Below are positions 8,340-15,811 of a stretch of DNA of 49,462 bases, piece by piece. Within the stretch, counting starts at the first letter, position 1. Each line of letters opens with the position of its first letter. Source of the DNA: Candidatus Sulfotelmatobacter sp. (GTDB lineage Bacteria; Acidobacteriota; Terriglobia; Terriglobales; Acidobacteriaceae); assembly GCA_030039195.1 (NCBI GenBank), contig JASHQK010000457.1:1-49462 (forward strand). Direction: 5' to 3'. A program made the position numbers and the translations under genes. Below the pieces are notes generated by a model. It saw only the letters and a program-made list of their open reading frames with translations. It ran no database searches and had not been told where the DNA came from.

Positions 8340-10484
8340 TTACGGCAGATAATAACGGAACGAAGTGAAGACCATGGCATCGAGGCCGTGCGGTTGCAGA
8401 CCGCCGCCCGACCAAGTCTCACGCTCGACATAGGAGAACTGCGGACCAAACTGGATGCGTCCGCGGTTCACTTTCTCCAGCGAGCCATCGTAGATGCGAA
8501 ACCAGAAACCTGCCGTGCCTTCAATCAGAGCGCGCGTATCTGCCGTGCAGCTGGAAAGCGAGCCCGGCAAAAATCCGGTGCCGTTGGCAGGAAGCGTCTC
8601 GCTGTAGCAGCCGGAATTGTTGAAGCTCGGCGCACCGTAACCGACGACCTTGCCGGAAATGGGATCGAAACTCGCCGTCCGCGCCGCATATTCGGAGCCC
8701 GCGTTGAAGTAAATGTCTGTCCTGGGGGCGTGAATTTCTATCGTGGCAAGGCCTTGCAGCTCTTTCACCAGATGGAAGGTTCCATTTCCATTGATGGAAG
8801 CATCGGGCAGACCGCCAGAAGCGTAGCGGCCGATTCCGCTGCCGCCGAAGCCGTGCAGGCCGAAATCAAAATGCTTGTTGGCGAAGGACCAACGCGCGTT
8901 CGCGCCAACGCCGCCGCCGCTGGTCGAAGCGTTATAGGCCGTGGCCGTGGTCGGCGCGGTTGCACCGTTGGCGCAGGGAAACGCCGCCGAAGCTTCCGCG
9001 CAAGGAAACACGCGATCGCGGAACTCGTCAAAGAGTCCGAACACTTCGTAGTGTCCAAAGCCGGGCTCGAAGACTAATTTTGCAATGATATCGGGCGAAG
9101 GATTGAACGAGTAGGTAGAGATCGGTGAGCAAGTCGTGCTCGTGCTGACTGCACCGGTGGTGGAATTGACGGTGGAAGTCGAGCTGCAAGTCGAGACTCC
9201 AGCGTTGTAAAGACCGCCGCTTGTGCCCGCGGATCCGACCAGGAAATTCGCCGCGTTGTTATGCGTCGTTACCGTGGCCTGCGAATTCTCCAATGAAACT
9301 CCAAACCAGGCCTTATTGTTGAAATTCTTTACCAGGCGCACTCCGTACTGACGCGCCCAAGTGAAGCCGACAGAATAGTTCGCGTCAATCGTGAGCGGCG
9401 TAGCCTCCGTCCGGTTGTCCATGCCATGGCGTGTTTCCGTGAGCAAGCTCCACATTTGACCACCGGTGAAGCTCCAGCCGTTATCGAACGCCGCCTGTCC
9501 CCAGACCTGCCGCTGACGGAGCGAGTAGCTGTTGCTCTCGTTGTTGTTGGAAGTGATTGCCGACGACAGAAAGTCAGCTTCGTAATAGCCGGAGAGCAGA
9601 GCGCTCTTCAGTCGGCCGGTTGCGAGGAGGGAAATTCGCGACTGGCGTCCGGAGCCGAAGAATTCTGAAGTGTTGCTCTGCGAAGCTCCGGGCATGGTGA
9701 TCGAGTTGAAAGGAGTATTAACATCCGAAGCGAGCGCCCGTGACCGCCACACCGATTCAGCCGCAAGGAAGCCGCCCGGCAACAGGGTGACTCCGCGGTA
9801 GTGAAGCGCGGTGGGTGCCTCGGAGCCGGAGTTCGGCGTTTCCTGCATGCTTTGGGCGTTCGACACGTTAGCCGCGACTGGCGCCGCGCCGCCCGCGTTG
9901 GCGGAACTGTCACGACTCGAAGAAACTCCCGCTTCAATCGTCGGAACAGGCGCAGCAGCAACGGGAGGAGCAGCAACAGGAGCTGCGCTGGCGGAGGATG
10001 GCACGGCCGCCGCGGGCGTCGATGCCTTGGCGCCAGTTACGCCGGAAGCCTTCAGCTGATCCTCGAGAGCCTGCATTCTCTGCTGTTGTTGTTTCAATTG
10101 TTCGCGAGTGGCTTCCAGTTCTTTCGACTGGGAAAGGACGAGGTCGCGAAGCTGCTGAACCTGATCTTCGACCGGGACGGGCGCAGCAGGAGCCGGCGGG
10201 TTCGCCGCTGGAGCTGCAGCCGAAGAAGATGTTGTCCCGCTTGCGTTGTTTTCGGTTTTGCTGGTGGAGTTCGTGGAGCTGCTGGAAGCAGACGTCGTGT
10301 TTGCTCCGCCTCCTTCGCCCTCGAGCCGCGCTATTTCTATTGCGCCGCGTGTCGCTGGTGCGGTAGCTGCGGCCTTTGCCGTTTCCGCAGCCTGCGCTTT
10401 GCCAGGTGCAGGCCCAGCACTGGTTTGGCCAGCCAGCGCAGTTGCCAGAACGAGAATTGCACATAACGTCCATGCAAACTTCAT
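8340..10484 (-). CDS. Outer-membrane porin-like protein with coiled-coil stalk
   Basis: Predicted outer-membrane beta-barrel. The 714-residue product starts with a signal peptide (MKFAWTLCAILVLATALAGQTSA), then an Ala/Ser/Thr/Asn-rich linker. A coiled coil follows (VEDQVQQLRDLVLSQSKELEATREQLKQ and onward, about residues 110-150). The rest is a long barrel-like region of alternating aromatic strands (GFLAAESVWRSR, GYYEADF, SFTGGQMWSLL, WARQYGVRLVKNF). This layout resembles trimeric DcaP-type porins. The family name is a moderate-confidence guess. The ATG at 10484 follows AAGGAGAGG, and the upstream ORF extension is ignored. It lies 55 bases after pstS on the same strand, so it probably shares the pstS promoter and may pass phosphate or a phosphorylated solute. 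The C-terminus (FRYYLP) lacks the usual terminal aromatic residue. Confidence 0.75.
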   Translation of the reverse strand: MKFAWTLCAILVLATALAGQTSAGPAPGKAQAAETAKAAATAPATRGAIEIARLEGEGGGANTTSASSSSTNSTSKTENNASGTTSSSAAAPAANPPAPAAPVPVEDQVQQLRDLVLSQSKELEATREQLKQQQQRMQALEDQLKASGVTGAKASTPAAAVPSSASAAPVAAPPVAAAPVPTIEAGVSSSRDSSANAGGAAPVAANVSNAQSMQETPNSGSEAPTALHYRGVTLLPGGFLAAESVWRSRALASDVNTPFNSITMPGASQSNTSEFFGSGRQSRISLLATGRLKSALLSGYYEADFLSSAITSNNNESNSYSLRQRQVWGQAAFDNGWSFTGGQMWSLLTETRHGMDNRTEATPLTIDANYSVGFTWARQYGVRLVKNFNNKAWFGVSLENSQATVTTHNNAANFLVGSAGTSGGLYNAGVSTCSSTSTVNSTTGAVSTSTTCSPISTYSFNPSPDIIAKLVFEPGFGHYEVFGLFDEFRDRVFPCAEASAAFPCANGATAPTTATAYNASTSGGGVGANARWSFANKHFDFGLHGFGGSGIGRYASGGLPDASINGNGTFHLVKELQGLATIEIHAPRTDIYFNAGSEYAARTASFDPISGKVVGYGAPSFNNSGCYSETLPANGTGFLPGSLSSCTADTRALIEGTAGFWFRIYDGSLEKVNRGRIQFGPQFSYVERETWSGGGLQPHGLDAMVFTSFRYYLP

Positions 10485-10539
10485 TTGGTCCTCTCCTTGT
10501 ATGGTGTGGCAGAACGAGACAGCCAATGTTTGTGGAGCT

Positions 10540-11556
10540 TTACTCGACCTGTTTGATTGCTTGTTTGACCTTGGCCGCGACATTGGCCGGAAGCGGCGCA
10601 TAATCCAAGGCGCTTGTCATGCTCTGGCCGTCGCTGACCATCCAATTCAGGAAATCGGCCAGAATCTTGCCTTTCGCCGGATCTTTGGAATGAAGCGGAA
10701 TCAGCATCCAGGTGAAGCTGGAAATCGGATACGCATCCTGGCCGGGCGCGTTCGTGATGGATGCCCGGAAGTCGGCCGGCATCTTGGGCGCGGAAGCCGC
10801 CGCGGCGGTTACACCCTCAAGAGAGGCCTTCACAAAAGTCCCGGCAGAATTGCGCACCTTTCCGTAAGGGATCTTGTTCTGGATGGCGTAGATCAATTCC
10901 ACATATCCGATCGAGCCGGGCAACAGACGGACGGAGCCGGCCACTCCTTCGTTGCCTTTTCCGCCCATGCCCTTCGGCCACTTCACCGACGTGTTGCTGC
11001 CGACCTGGCTCTTCCAATCAGGGCTGATCTTGGAGAGATAGTCGGTCCAGATGAAGGTCGTTCCGCTGCCGTCGGAGCGATGCACCACCACGATCTCCTG
11101 ATTAGGAAAGTTCACACCGGGATTCACCGCCGCGATCGCCTTGTCATTCCAGTTTGAGATACGGCCCAGGTAAATTCCCGCCAGGACATCAGGAGTGAAG
11201 TTCAGTTCTCCGCTCACTCCCGGAATGTTGTAGACGGGAACCACCGCGCCCAGCACCGTAGGAATGTTCAGCACCTTGGTATGCAGGTTGTTTTCGGCTT
11301 CCTTGAGTTGGTCATCGGTCATGGGCATGTCGCTGGCACCGAAGTCCACGGTGCCTTCGGTAAGCTGGCGAATTCCGCCACCGCTGCCAATGGATTGGTA
11401 GTTGATCTGAACCTCGGGATGGATTTTGAGGTATTCGCTGAACCACTTGGAGTAAATGGGATACGGAAACGTGGCACCTGCTCCGTTCAGCGTGGTCTGC
11501 CCAAATCCGGGCAGGGCCAGAAACACACACACCAACAGAAGCACAAGTTTGCGCAC
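10540..11556 (-). CDS. pstS: Periplasmic phosphate-binding protein PstS
   Basis: PstS captures phosphate in the periplasm and delivers it to PstCAB. The 338-residue precursor has a signal peptide (MRKLVLLLVCVFLALPGFGQ). It then has the PstS signature LNGAGATFPYPIYSKW, with GSGGGIRQLTEGTVDFGASDMPM and VVHRSDGSGTTFIWTDYLS supplying phosphate-binding Ser, Asp and Arg contacts. The start codon is GTG, preceded by AGGAGG at 9-base spacing. pstS is detached from pstCAB: ppx, sixA, ppk and a porin lie between. A candidate Pho box and -10 element precede it, and the porin gene follows. Confidence 0.96.
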   Translation of the reverse strand: MRKLVLLLVCVFLALPGFGQTTLNGAGATFPYPIYSKWFSEYLKIHPEVQINYQSIGSGGGIRQLTEGTVDFGASDMPMTDDQLKEAENNLHTKVLNIPTVLGAVVPVYNIPGVSGELNFTPDVLAGIYLGRISNWNDKAIAAVNPGVNFPNQEIVVVHRSDGSGTTFIWTDYLSKISPDWKSQVGSNTSVKWPKGMGGKGNEGVAGSVRLLPGSIGYVELIYAIQNKIPYGKVRNSAGTFVKASLEGVTAAAASAPKMPADFRASITNAPGQDAYPISSFTWMLIPLHSKDPAKGKILADFLNWMVSDGQSMTSALDYAPLPANVAAKVKQAIKQVE

Positions 11557-11596
11557 CTGATGATTCCTCCTGTATCAAAGGGTGGAGCTTTCCCGT

Positions 11597-11628
11597 TTTA
11601 TGCGTGCACTGTTACAGGATGGTTACAA
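11597..11628 (-). promoter_or_regulatory. Candidate Pho box and -10 element for pstS
   Basis: Read toward pstS the site is TTGTAAC-CATC-CTGTAAC (11628 down to 11611), then 8 bases, then CATAAA (11602-11597) as a possible -10. Two near-identical 7-bp units at an 11-bp period followed by a -10 hexamer is the layout of a PhoB-activated promoter, in which the box replaces the -35. The matching site at pstC supports it. Confidence 0.65.
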
Positions 11629-11668
11629 ACGAGTGAATTTCTGGTGAATGCGGCGCGGAGACGAATGG

Positions 11669-12541
11669 TCATTGTTCTTTTTGCAGACGGAGAATTTCGT
11701 GCGCAAACAAAGGGTTGGCGGGAAACTCGGCGCGCAATCCGCTGAGAATCTCTACAGCGCGCGGCTTGTCCTTCTCGCGGACGTAGGCGATCGCCAGCAG
11801 GATGCGCGCAAAGGGAGCGAGATAGTGTCCATGCTGGCCGGTCAGCTCTAAGTCTTCGATGCCGGCCTGCTTGTCGGCCTGCAAACCGCCCAATCGCAGC
11901 AGCCAGCGAACCGGCGCGGCCAAGCTGCCGACGATGTACTTGCTGAATCCGGTGGCCAGAAGCGCGTCGTAACAATCGTGGCAGATCGAAAGCAAGCGCT
12001 GTGCGAAAGTGGTTGCCTGCCTGGTGAAATGCAGAGATGCCAGATTCTGCTTCTCGATCAAGGCCGCATAATCCGCCTGCAGGCCGGAGGACAAGGTAAG
12101 GGCGAACAGCGCATCGCGGTCGTTCGGATTTTTCGCCAGCCGCTTCTGCGCCAAATCTTCTGACTTGTCGATGGCTTGCTGAAACTCCGCGCGCACAGCG
12201 GGATCGGCCTTCATTTTCGAGCGCGCCTCGAAAGCTGAGTTTTTTTCGTAAAACTGCGCTTCCAGCACGCCCAGACGATTGAACTCGGAAAACAACAGTC
12301 CCGCCGCTTCACTGACGGGTCCAACCGGATTGTCAGGATGTTGCCCCTGCCAGCGCGCGAAATCTTTCTGGGCTCCGGCAAAGTCGAGGTTGTAGAGTCC
12401 GGAAAAGCCTTGATCGAGCAGCGATGTTGGATTGCCCCGCGGGATGTCATCGGCGGCGGCAAGGCAGCTGATGCCCAGGCATATGCACCCACACGCCACC
12501 CGAAGCAGTCTGCGTGCATCTGGTTTCTTCAGTCTCAACAT
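11669..12541 (-). CDS. Secreted TPR-like helical protein, unknown function
   Basis: A 290-residue protein I cannot assign to a named family. It begins with a signal-peptide-like stretch (RLLRVACGCICLGISCLAAAD); a cysteine there could be lipidated, but the lipobox is poor. The rest is alpha-helical with spaced Ala/Leu/Tyr patterns typical of tetratricopeptide-type repeats (LDQGFSGLYNLDFAGAQKDFARW near the start, APFARILLAIAYVREKDKPRAVEIL near the end). The track ORF of 648 residues is inflated by a shadow of the GH15 gene. I chose the ATG at 12541 because the signal peptide follows it. Its stop lies 112 bases upstream of pstS on the same strand, so readthrough into pstS is possible. Confidence 0.7.
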   Translation of the reverse strand: MLRLKKPDARRLLRVACGCICLGISCLAAADDIPRGNPTSLLDQGFSGLYNLDFAGAQKDFARWQGQHPDNPVGPVSEAAGLLFSEFNRLGVLEAQFYEKNSAFEARSKMKADPAVRAEFQQAIDKSEDLAQKRLAKNPNDRDALFALTLSSGLQADYAALIEKQNLASLHFTRQATTFAQRLLSICHDCYDALLATGFSKYIVGSLAAPVRWLLRLGGLQADKQAGIEDLELTGQHGHYLAPFARILLAIAYVREKDKPRAVEILSGLRAEFPANPLFAHEILRLQKEQ

Positions 12542-12681
12542 TTGCCGGCTATGGGTGTGAGCTATGATCAGAGACCTGCATTCACGCACGAGCGGAGCTG
12601 AAATGCGCCCATTACACGGCTTGGATGCAGTCATATCACGGAAGGGCATCTCTGGGGCCGTCAAATTTCTGTAAAACACTT

Positions 12682-12702
12682 CACGCGGCACTTGGCCGCG
12701 TG
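12682..12702 (+). promoter_or_regulatory. Hairpin in the glucoamylase leader
   Basis: CACGCGGC-acttg-GCCGCGTG forms a perfect 8-bp stem ending 16 bases before the GH15 ATG, just ahead of the AAGGTGG ribosome-binding site. It could affect translation or be a dispersed REP-like hairpin. The function is not readable from sequence. Confidence 0.45.
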
Positions 12703-12718
12703 CCACACAAGGTGGTAC

Positions 12719-15127
12719 ATGAGCGATCCCTCGATTCGCTATGCTCCCGGCTGGCCGGGAATTGCGCCGCGCTGGACTTCCAGTGCGAAAACTGGCGTGG
12801 GCACAGCACTCAACCAGCACAGCAAGGTCTGGTTCACCGTCAGCCACGGCATTCTCAACGAGGTGTATTTCCCGCGCGTCGACCAGGCCTGCACCCGCGA
12901 CATGGGCTTCCTCGTGACCAGCGGCCAGGATTTCTTTTCCGAGGAAAAACGCCACTGCCGCTTTGAGAACCGTCCCTTTGAACCGGGCATTCCTGCTTAC
13001 CAGCTGACGAATACATGCCTGAGCGGGCGCTACCGTATTCACAAAGAAGTCATCACCGATCCTTATCGCAATGTGGTTCTGCAGAAAGTGCGCTTCGAGC
13101 CGCTGGTCGGCCAGCTCTCGGATTACCGACTCTACACTCTGCTCTCGCCTCACCTGGGCAATTGCGGCCGCGGCAACACCGGCTGGACCGGAGACTACAA
13201 AGGTGTGCCCATGCTGTTTGCCAAACGCGACGCGGTCGCGGTGGCGCTGGCCTCGTCGGCTCCATGGAAGAAGCGTTCGGTTGGATTCGTCGGCGTTTCG
13301 GATGGCTGGCAGGATCTGTCGCAGCACTTCGCAATGGACTGGGAGTACGATTGCGCGGAAAACGGCAACATTGCTCTGACCGGTGAAATCGACCTTGCGG
13401 CCTCGAATGGCGAGTTTGTGTTCGCCCTCGGCTTCGGCGCGATTTGGACGGAAGCGGGCCAGCAGGCGCGCTCCAGTCTTTTCGAAGATTATGGCGAAAT
13501 CCGCCAGCACTTCACGGCGCAGTGGAAAAACTGGCAGACGGGACTTTTCAAACTCGACGAACCGCCGCGTCAACTCGATCTCTATCGGGCCTCGACGGCG
13601 GTCTTGCGCACGCACGAGTCCAAAGATTTTCTTGGCGGAATCATTGCCAGCCTATCCATTCCGTGGGGATTCGACAAAGGGGACGAAGATCTCGGCGGCT
13701 ATCACCTGGTCTGGCCGCGGGATCTGGTCGAAAACGCCGGAGCGCTGCTGGCCGCCGGCGCCGTGACCGACGCGATCCGCGTGCTTCGTTATCTGCAGGC
13801 CACGCAGGAATCCGACGGCAACTGGGCGCAGAATTTGTGGCTGGATGGCCGGCCGTACTGGGGTGGGATCCAGATGGATGAAACTTCGTTTCCCATCCTG
13901 CTGCTGGATCTGCTCCGGCGCGAAGCACCGGAGACGCTGGGAAAATTGGATCGTTGGTGGCCGATGACGCGAAGAGCCGCGAGCTTCATTGTGCGCAACG
14001 GTCCGGTCACGCAGCAGGATCGCTGGGAAGAAGACGCGGGTTATTCGCCATTCACGCTGGCGGCGGAAATCTCCGCGCTGCTCGCCGCCGCCGACATCGC
14101 CGATCTGACCGGCCACTCCGAGCAGGCGCAAACTATGCGCGACACCGCCGACGCCTGGAATGACAACATCGAGCGCTGGGTTTACGCCGCAGGCACGGAT
14201 CTGGCCAGGCAACTGGGCGTTGCGGGATATTACGTGCGCATCGCTCCGCCCGACACGGATGGCGCAGCGTCGCCCACGCAGGGCTTCGTGCCGATCAAAA
14301 ACAAGCCTCCGGGGCAGGATCGCGACCGCGCCTATCACATCATCAGTCCGGATGCGCTGGCGCTGGTTAGGTTCGGATTGCGCGCCGCGGACGATCCGCG
14401 AATTTTGAATACTCTCCGCGTCATTGATGCGCTGCTCGCGGTCGAACTTCCGCAAGGTCCATGCTGGTATCGCTACAACGGCGATGGATACGGCGAGCAC
14501 AAAGACGGATCGCCCTTTGATGGCACGGGCATCGGACGTCCCTGGCCGCTGCTGGCCGGCGAGCGAGCGCACTATGCACTGGCCGGAGGTCATCACGATG
14601 AGGCCGAAGCCTTGCTGACCGTGATCGAGAATTCCACGTCAGGACAAAGCCGGCTGCTTCCCGAGCAGGTGTGGGATTCCGCCGACATACCCGCGCTCGG
14701 ACTTTTTCGTGGCAAACCTTCGGGATCGGCATGTCCGCTGGTGTGGGCTCACTCCGAGTACGTGAAGCTGCGGCGATCGATTCACGACGGCAAGATCTTC
14801 GACCAGCCACCGCAGCCGTATAAGCGCTATGTCATCGACAAGCACGGGCGACAGCACTGGGGCTGGCGATTGAACAACAAGACACGCACAGTTCCACGCC
14901 ATCAGACCCTCCGTCTGAACCTTCTTTCGCCAGCGCTGGTCCACTGGAGCCTCGACGGCTGGAAAACTACGCACGACAGCGAAACCCAAGATACCGGGGT
15001 GGGCATTCACATCCTCAATCTGCCGACAGCGTCGCTCGCTGCGGGCAGCCAAGTTGTATTCACTTTTTTCTGGACGGAAGAAAAGCGCTGGGAGGGAAGG
15101 GATTACACGGTGACGGTTGACATGTGA
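12719..15127 (+). CDS. GH15 glucoamylase / glucodextranase-like glycosidase
   Basis: Family GH15 enzymes release glucose from the non-reducing ends of alpha-glucans. The 802-residue protein has an N-terminal beta-sandwich (glucodextranase domain-N type: SSAKTGVGTALNQHSKVWFTVSHGILNEVYFPR) and then the (alpha/alpha)6 barrel. Motifs are GYHLVWPRDLVENAGALLAAG, the general-acid region QDRWEEDAGYSP (E437/E438) and LPEQVWD (E649) as probable base. These match the two-glutamate arrangement of GH15. No signal peptide is seen, so the enzyme is probably intracellular and acts on glycogen or maltodextrin. The start at 12719 has AAGGTGG upstream; the track start nine codons earlier does not. Divergent from the TPR-like gene. 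Confidence 0.92.
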   Translation: MSDPSIRYAPGWPGIAPRWTSSAKTGVGTALNQHSKVWFTVSHGILNEVYFPRVDQACTRDMGFLVTSGQDFFSEEKRHCRFENRPFEPGIPAYQLTNTCLSGRYRIHKEVITDPYRNVVLQKVRFEPLVGQLSDYRLYTLLSPHLGNCGRGNTGWTGDYKGVPMLFAKRDAVAVALASSAPWKKRSVGFVGVSDGWQDLSQHFAMDWEYDCAENGNIALTGEIDLAASNGEFVFALGFGAIWTEAGQQARSSLFEDYGEIRQHFTAQWKNWQTGLFKLDEPPRQLDLYRASTAVLRTHESKDFLGGIIASLSIPWGFDKGDEDLGGYHLVWPRDLVENAGALLAAGAVTDAIRVLRYLQATQESDGNWAQNLWLDGRPYWGGIQMDETSFPILLLDLLRREAPETLGKLDRWWPMTRRAASFIVRNGPVTQQDRWEEDAGYSPFTLAAEISALLAAADIADLTGHSEQAQTMRDTADAWNDNIERWVYAAGTDLARQLGVAGYYVRIAPPDTDGAASPTQGFVPIKNKPPGQDRDRAYHIISPDALALVRFGLRAADDPRILNTLRVIDALLAVELPQGPCWYRYNGDGYGEHKDGSPFDGTGIGRPWPLLAGERAHYALAGGHHDEAEALLTVIENSTSGQSRLLPEQVWDSADIPALGLFRGKPSGSACPLVWAHSEYVKLRRSIHDGKIFDQPPQPYKRYVIDKHGRQHWGWRLNNKTRTVPRHQTLRLNLLSPALVHWSLDGWKTTHDSETQDTGVGIHILNLPTASLAAGSQVVFTFFWTEEKRWEGRDYTVTVDM

Positions 15128-15140
15128 TAAACATGAAAGT

Positions 15141-15153
15141 ATGCTCAAAGCAT
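15141..15153. promoter_or_regulatory. Palindrome at the antitoxin start
   Basis: ATGCT-caa-AGCAT overlaps the first base pairs of the antitoxin gene. Ribbon-helix-helix antitoxins usually repress their own operon through short palindromes, so this is a candidate autoregulatory operator. Confidence 0.4.
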
Positions 15154-15382
15154 GTCAAAAATGATTCAGCTTCGTAACGTGCCGGACTCCCTGCACCGTA
15201 GGCTAAAAGCCCGGGCGGCCATGGCAGGAATGTCTTTGTCCGACTATCTGCTTTCGGAAATCAAGGAAATCGCGGACCGGCCCACGTTGGCGGAGATGCG
15301 AGAGCGCTTGCATCAAAGGGAACCCGTTACCGTTCCAATCGATACAGCGCGGCTAGTGCGCGAAGAGCGAGACGCACGTTGA
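15152..15382 (+). CDS. Ribbon-helix-helix antitoxin (FitA/VapB type)
   Basis: A 76-residue antitoxin predicted to bind the downstream PIN toxin and repress the pair. The N-terminus MIQLRNVPDSLHRRLKARAAMAGMSLSDYLLSEI is the FitA-like ribbon-helix-helix fold (one beta strand, two helices). The C-terminal part (REPVTVPIDTARLVREERDAR) would be the toxin-wrapping tail. The true start could also be the ATG at 15161, since neither ATG has a clear ribosome-binding site. Its stop overlaps the start of vapC by 4 bases, the usual coupled arrangement. It begins 24 bases after the GH15 gene. Confidence 0.88.
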   Translation: MSKMIQLRNVPDSLHRRLKARAAMAGMSLSDYLLSEIKEIADRPTLAEMRERLHQREPVTVPIDTARLVREERDAR

Positions 15383-15771
15383 TCGTTCTGGATGCGTCGG
15401 CAGTGATCGATTGGCTGATCCGGAGTCCTGCCGGACGCCTCATTGAGCAGAGAATCTATTCTCGCAAGGAAACCCTCCACGCTCCCCATCTTTTAGATAT
15501 CGAGGTAACGCAGGTCTTGAGGCGTTTGGCGTGGCAAGGTGCAATTACTGATCAACGCGCCGCTACTGCTGTTCAGGATCTGCTCGACCTTCGAATCGTC
15601 AGATATCCACATTTCCTTCTTCTGCCGCGTGTGTGGCAACTCCGCCACAATTTGTCCGCTTATGACGCTGCTTACGTCGCTCTGGCGGAAGATCTCGGCG
15701 CCTCCTTACTGACAAGGGATAGCCGACTAGCCGCAGCGTCTGGGCATAGGGCTGTCATCGAGGTATTCTGA
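15379..15771 (+). CDS. vapC: PIN-domain toxin VapC
   Basis: VapC toxins are Mg-dependent endoribonucleases that cleave tRNA or rRNA when freed from antitoxin. The 130-residue product has the PIN acidic residues: D5 in LDASAVIDWL, the Glu in LDIEVTQVLRRL, Asp in AYDAAYVALAE and Asp in LLTRDSRLA. All four are present, so it looks active. It starts with TTG inside the overlap TTGA with the antitoxin stop, which keeps toxin translation tied to antitoxin translation. To the eye the pair is somewhat lower in GC than its neighbours, which would fit horizontal acquisition. Confidence 0.9.
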   Translation: MIVLDASAVIDWLIRSPAGRLIEQRIYSRKETLHAPHLLDIEVTQVLRRLAWQGAITDQRAATAVQDLLDLRIVRYPHFLLLPRVWQLRHNLSAYDAAYVALAEDLGASLLTRDSRLAAASGHRAVIEVF

Positions 15772-15811
15772 TTCGAAGTTCAAAGAAAGTGGCCGAGTGC
15801 TCGGGGGCTGG

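Noticed and set aside
12542-13615. N-terminal 358 residues of the 648-residue minus-strand ORF
   Set aside because: This part lies opposite the GH15 gene, with no family features. A signal peptide begins at 12541, giving a better start.
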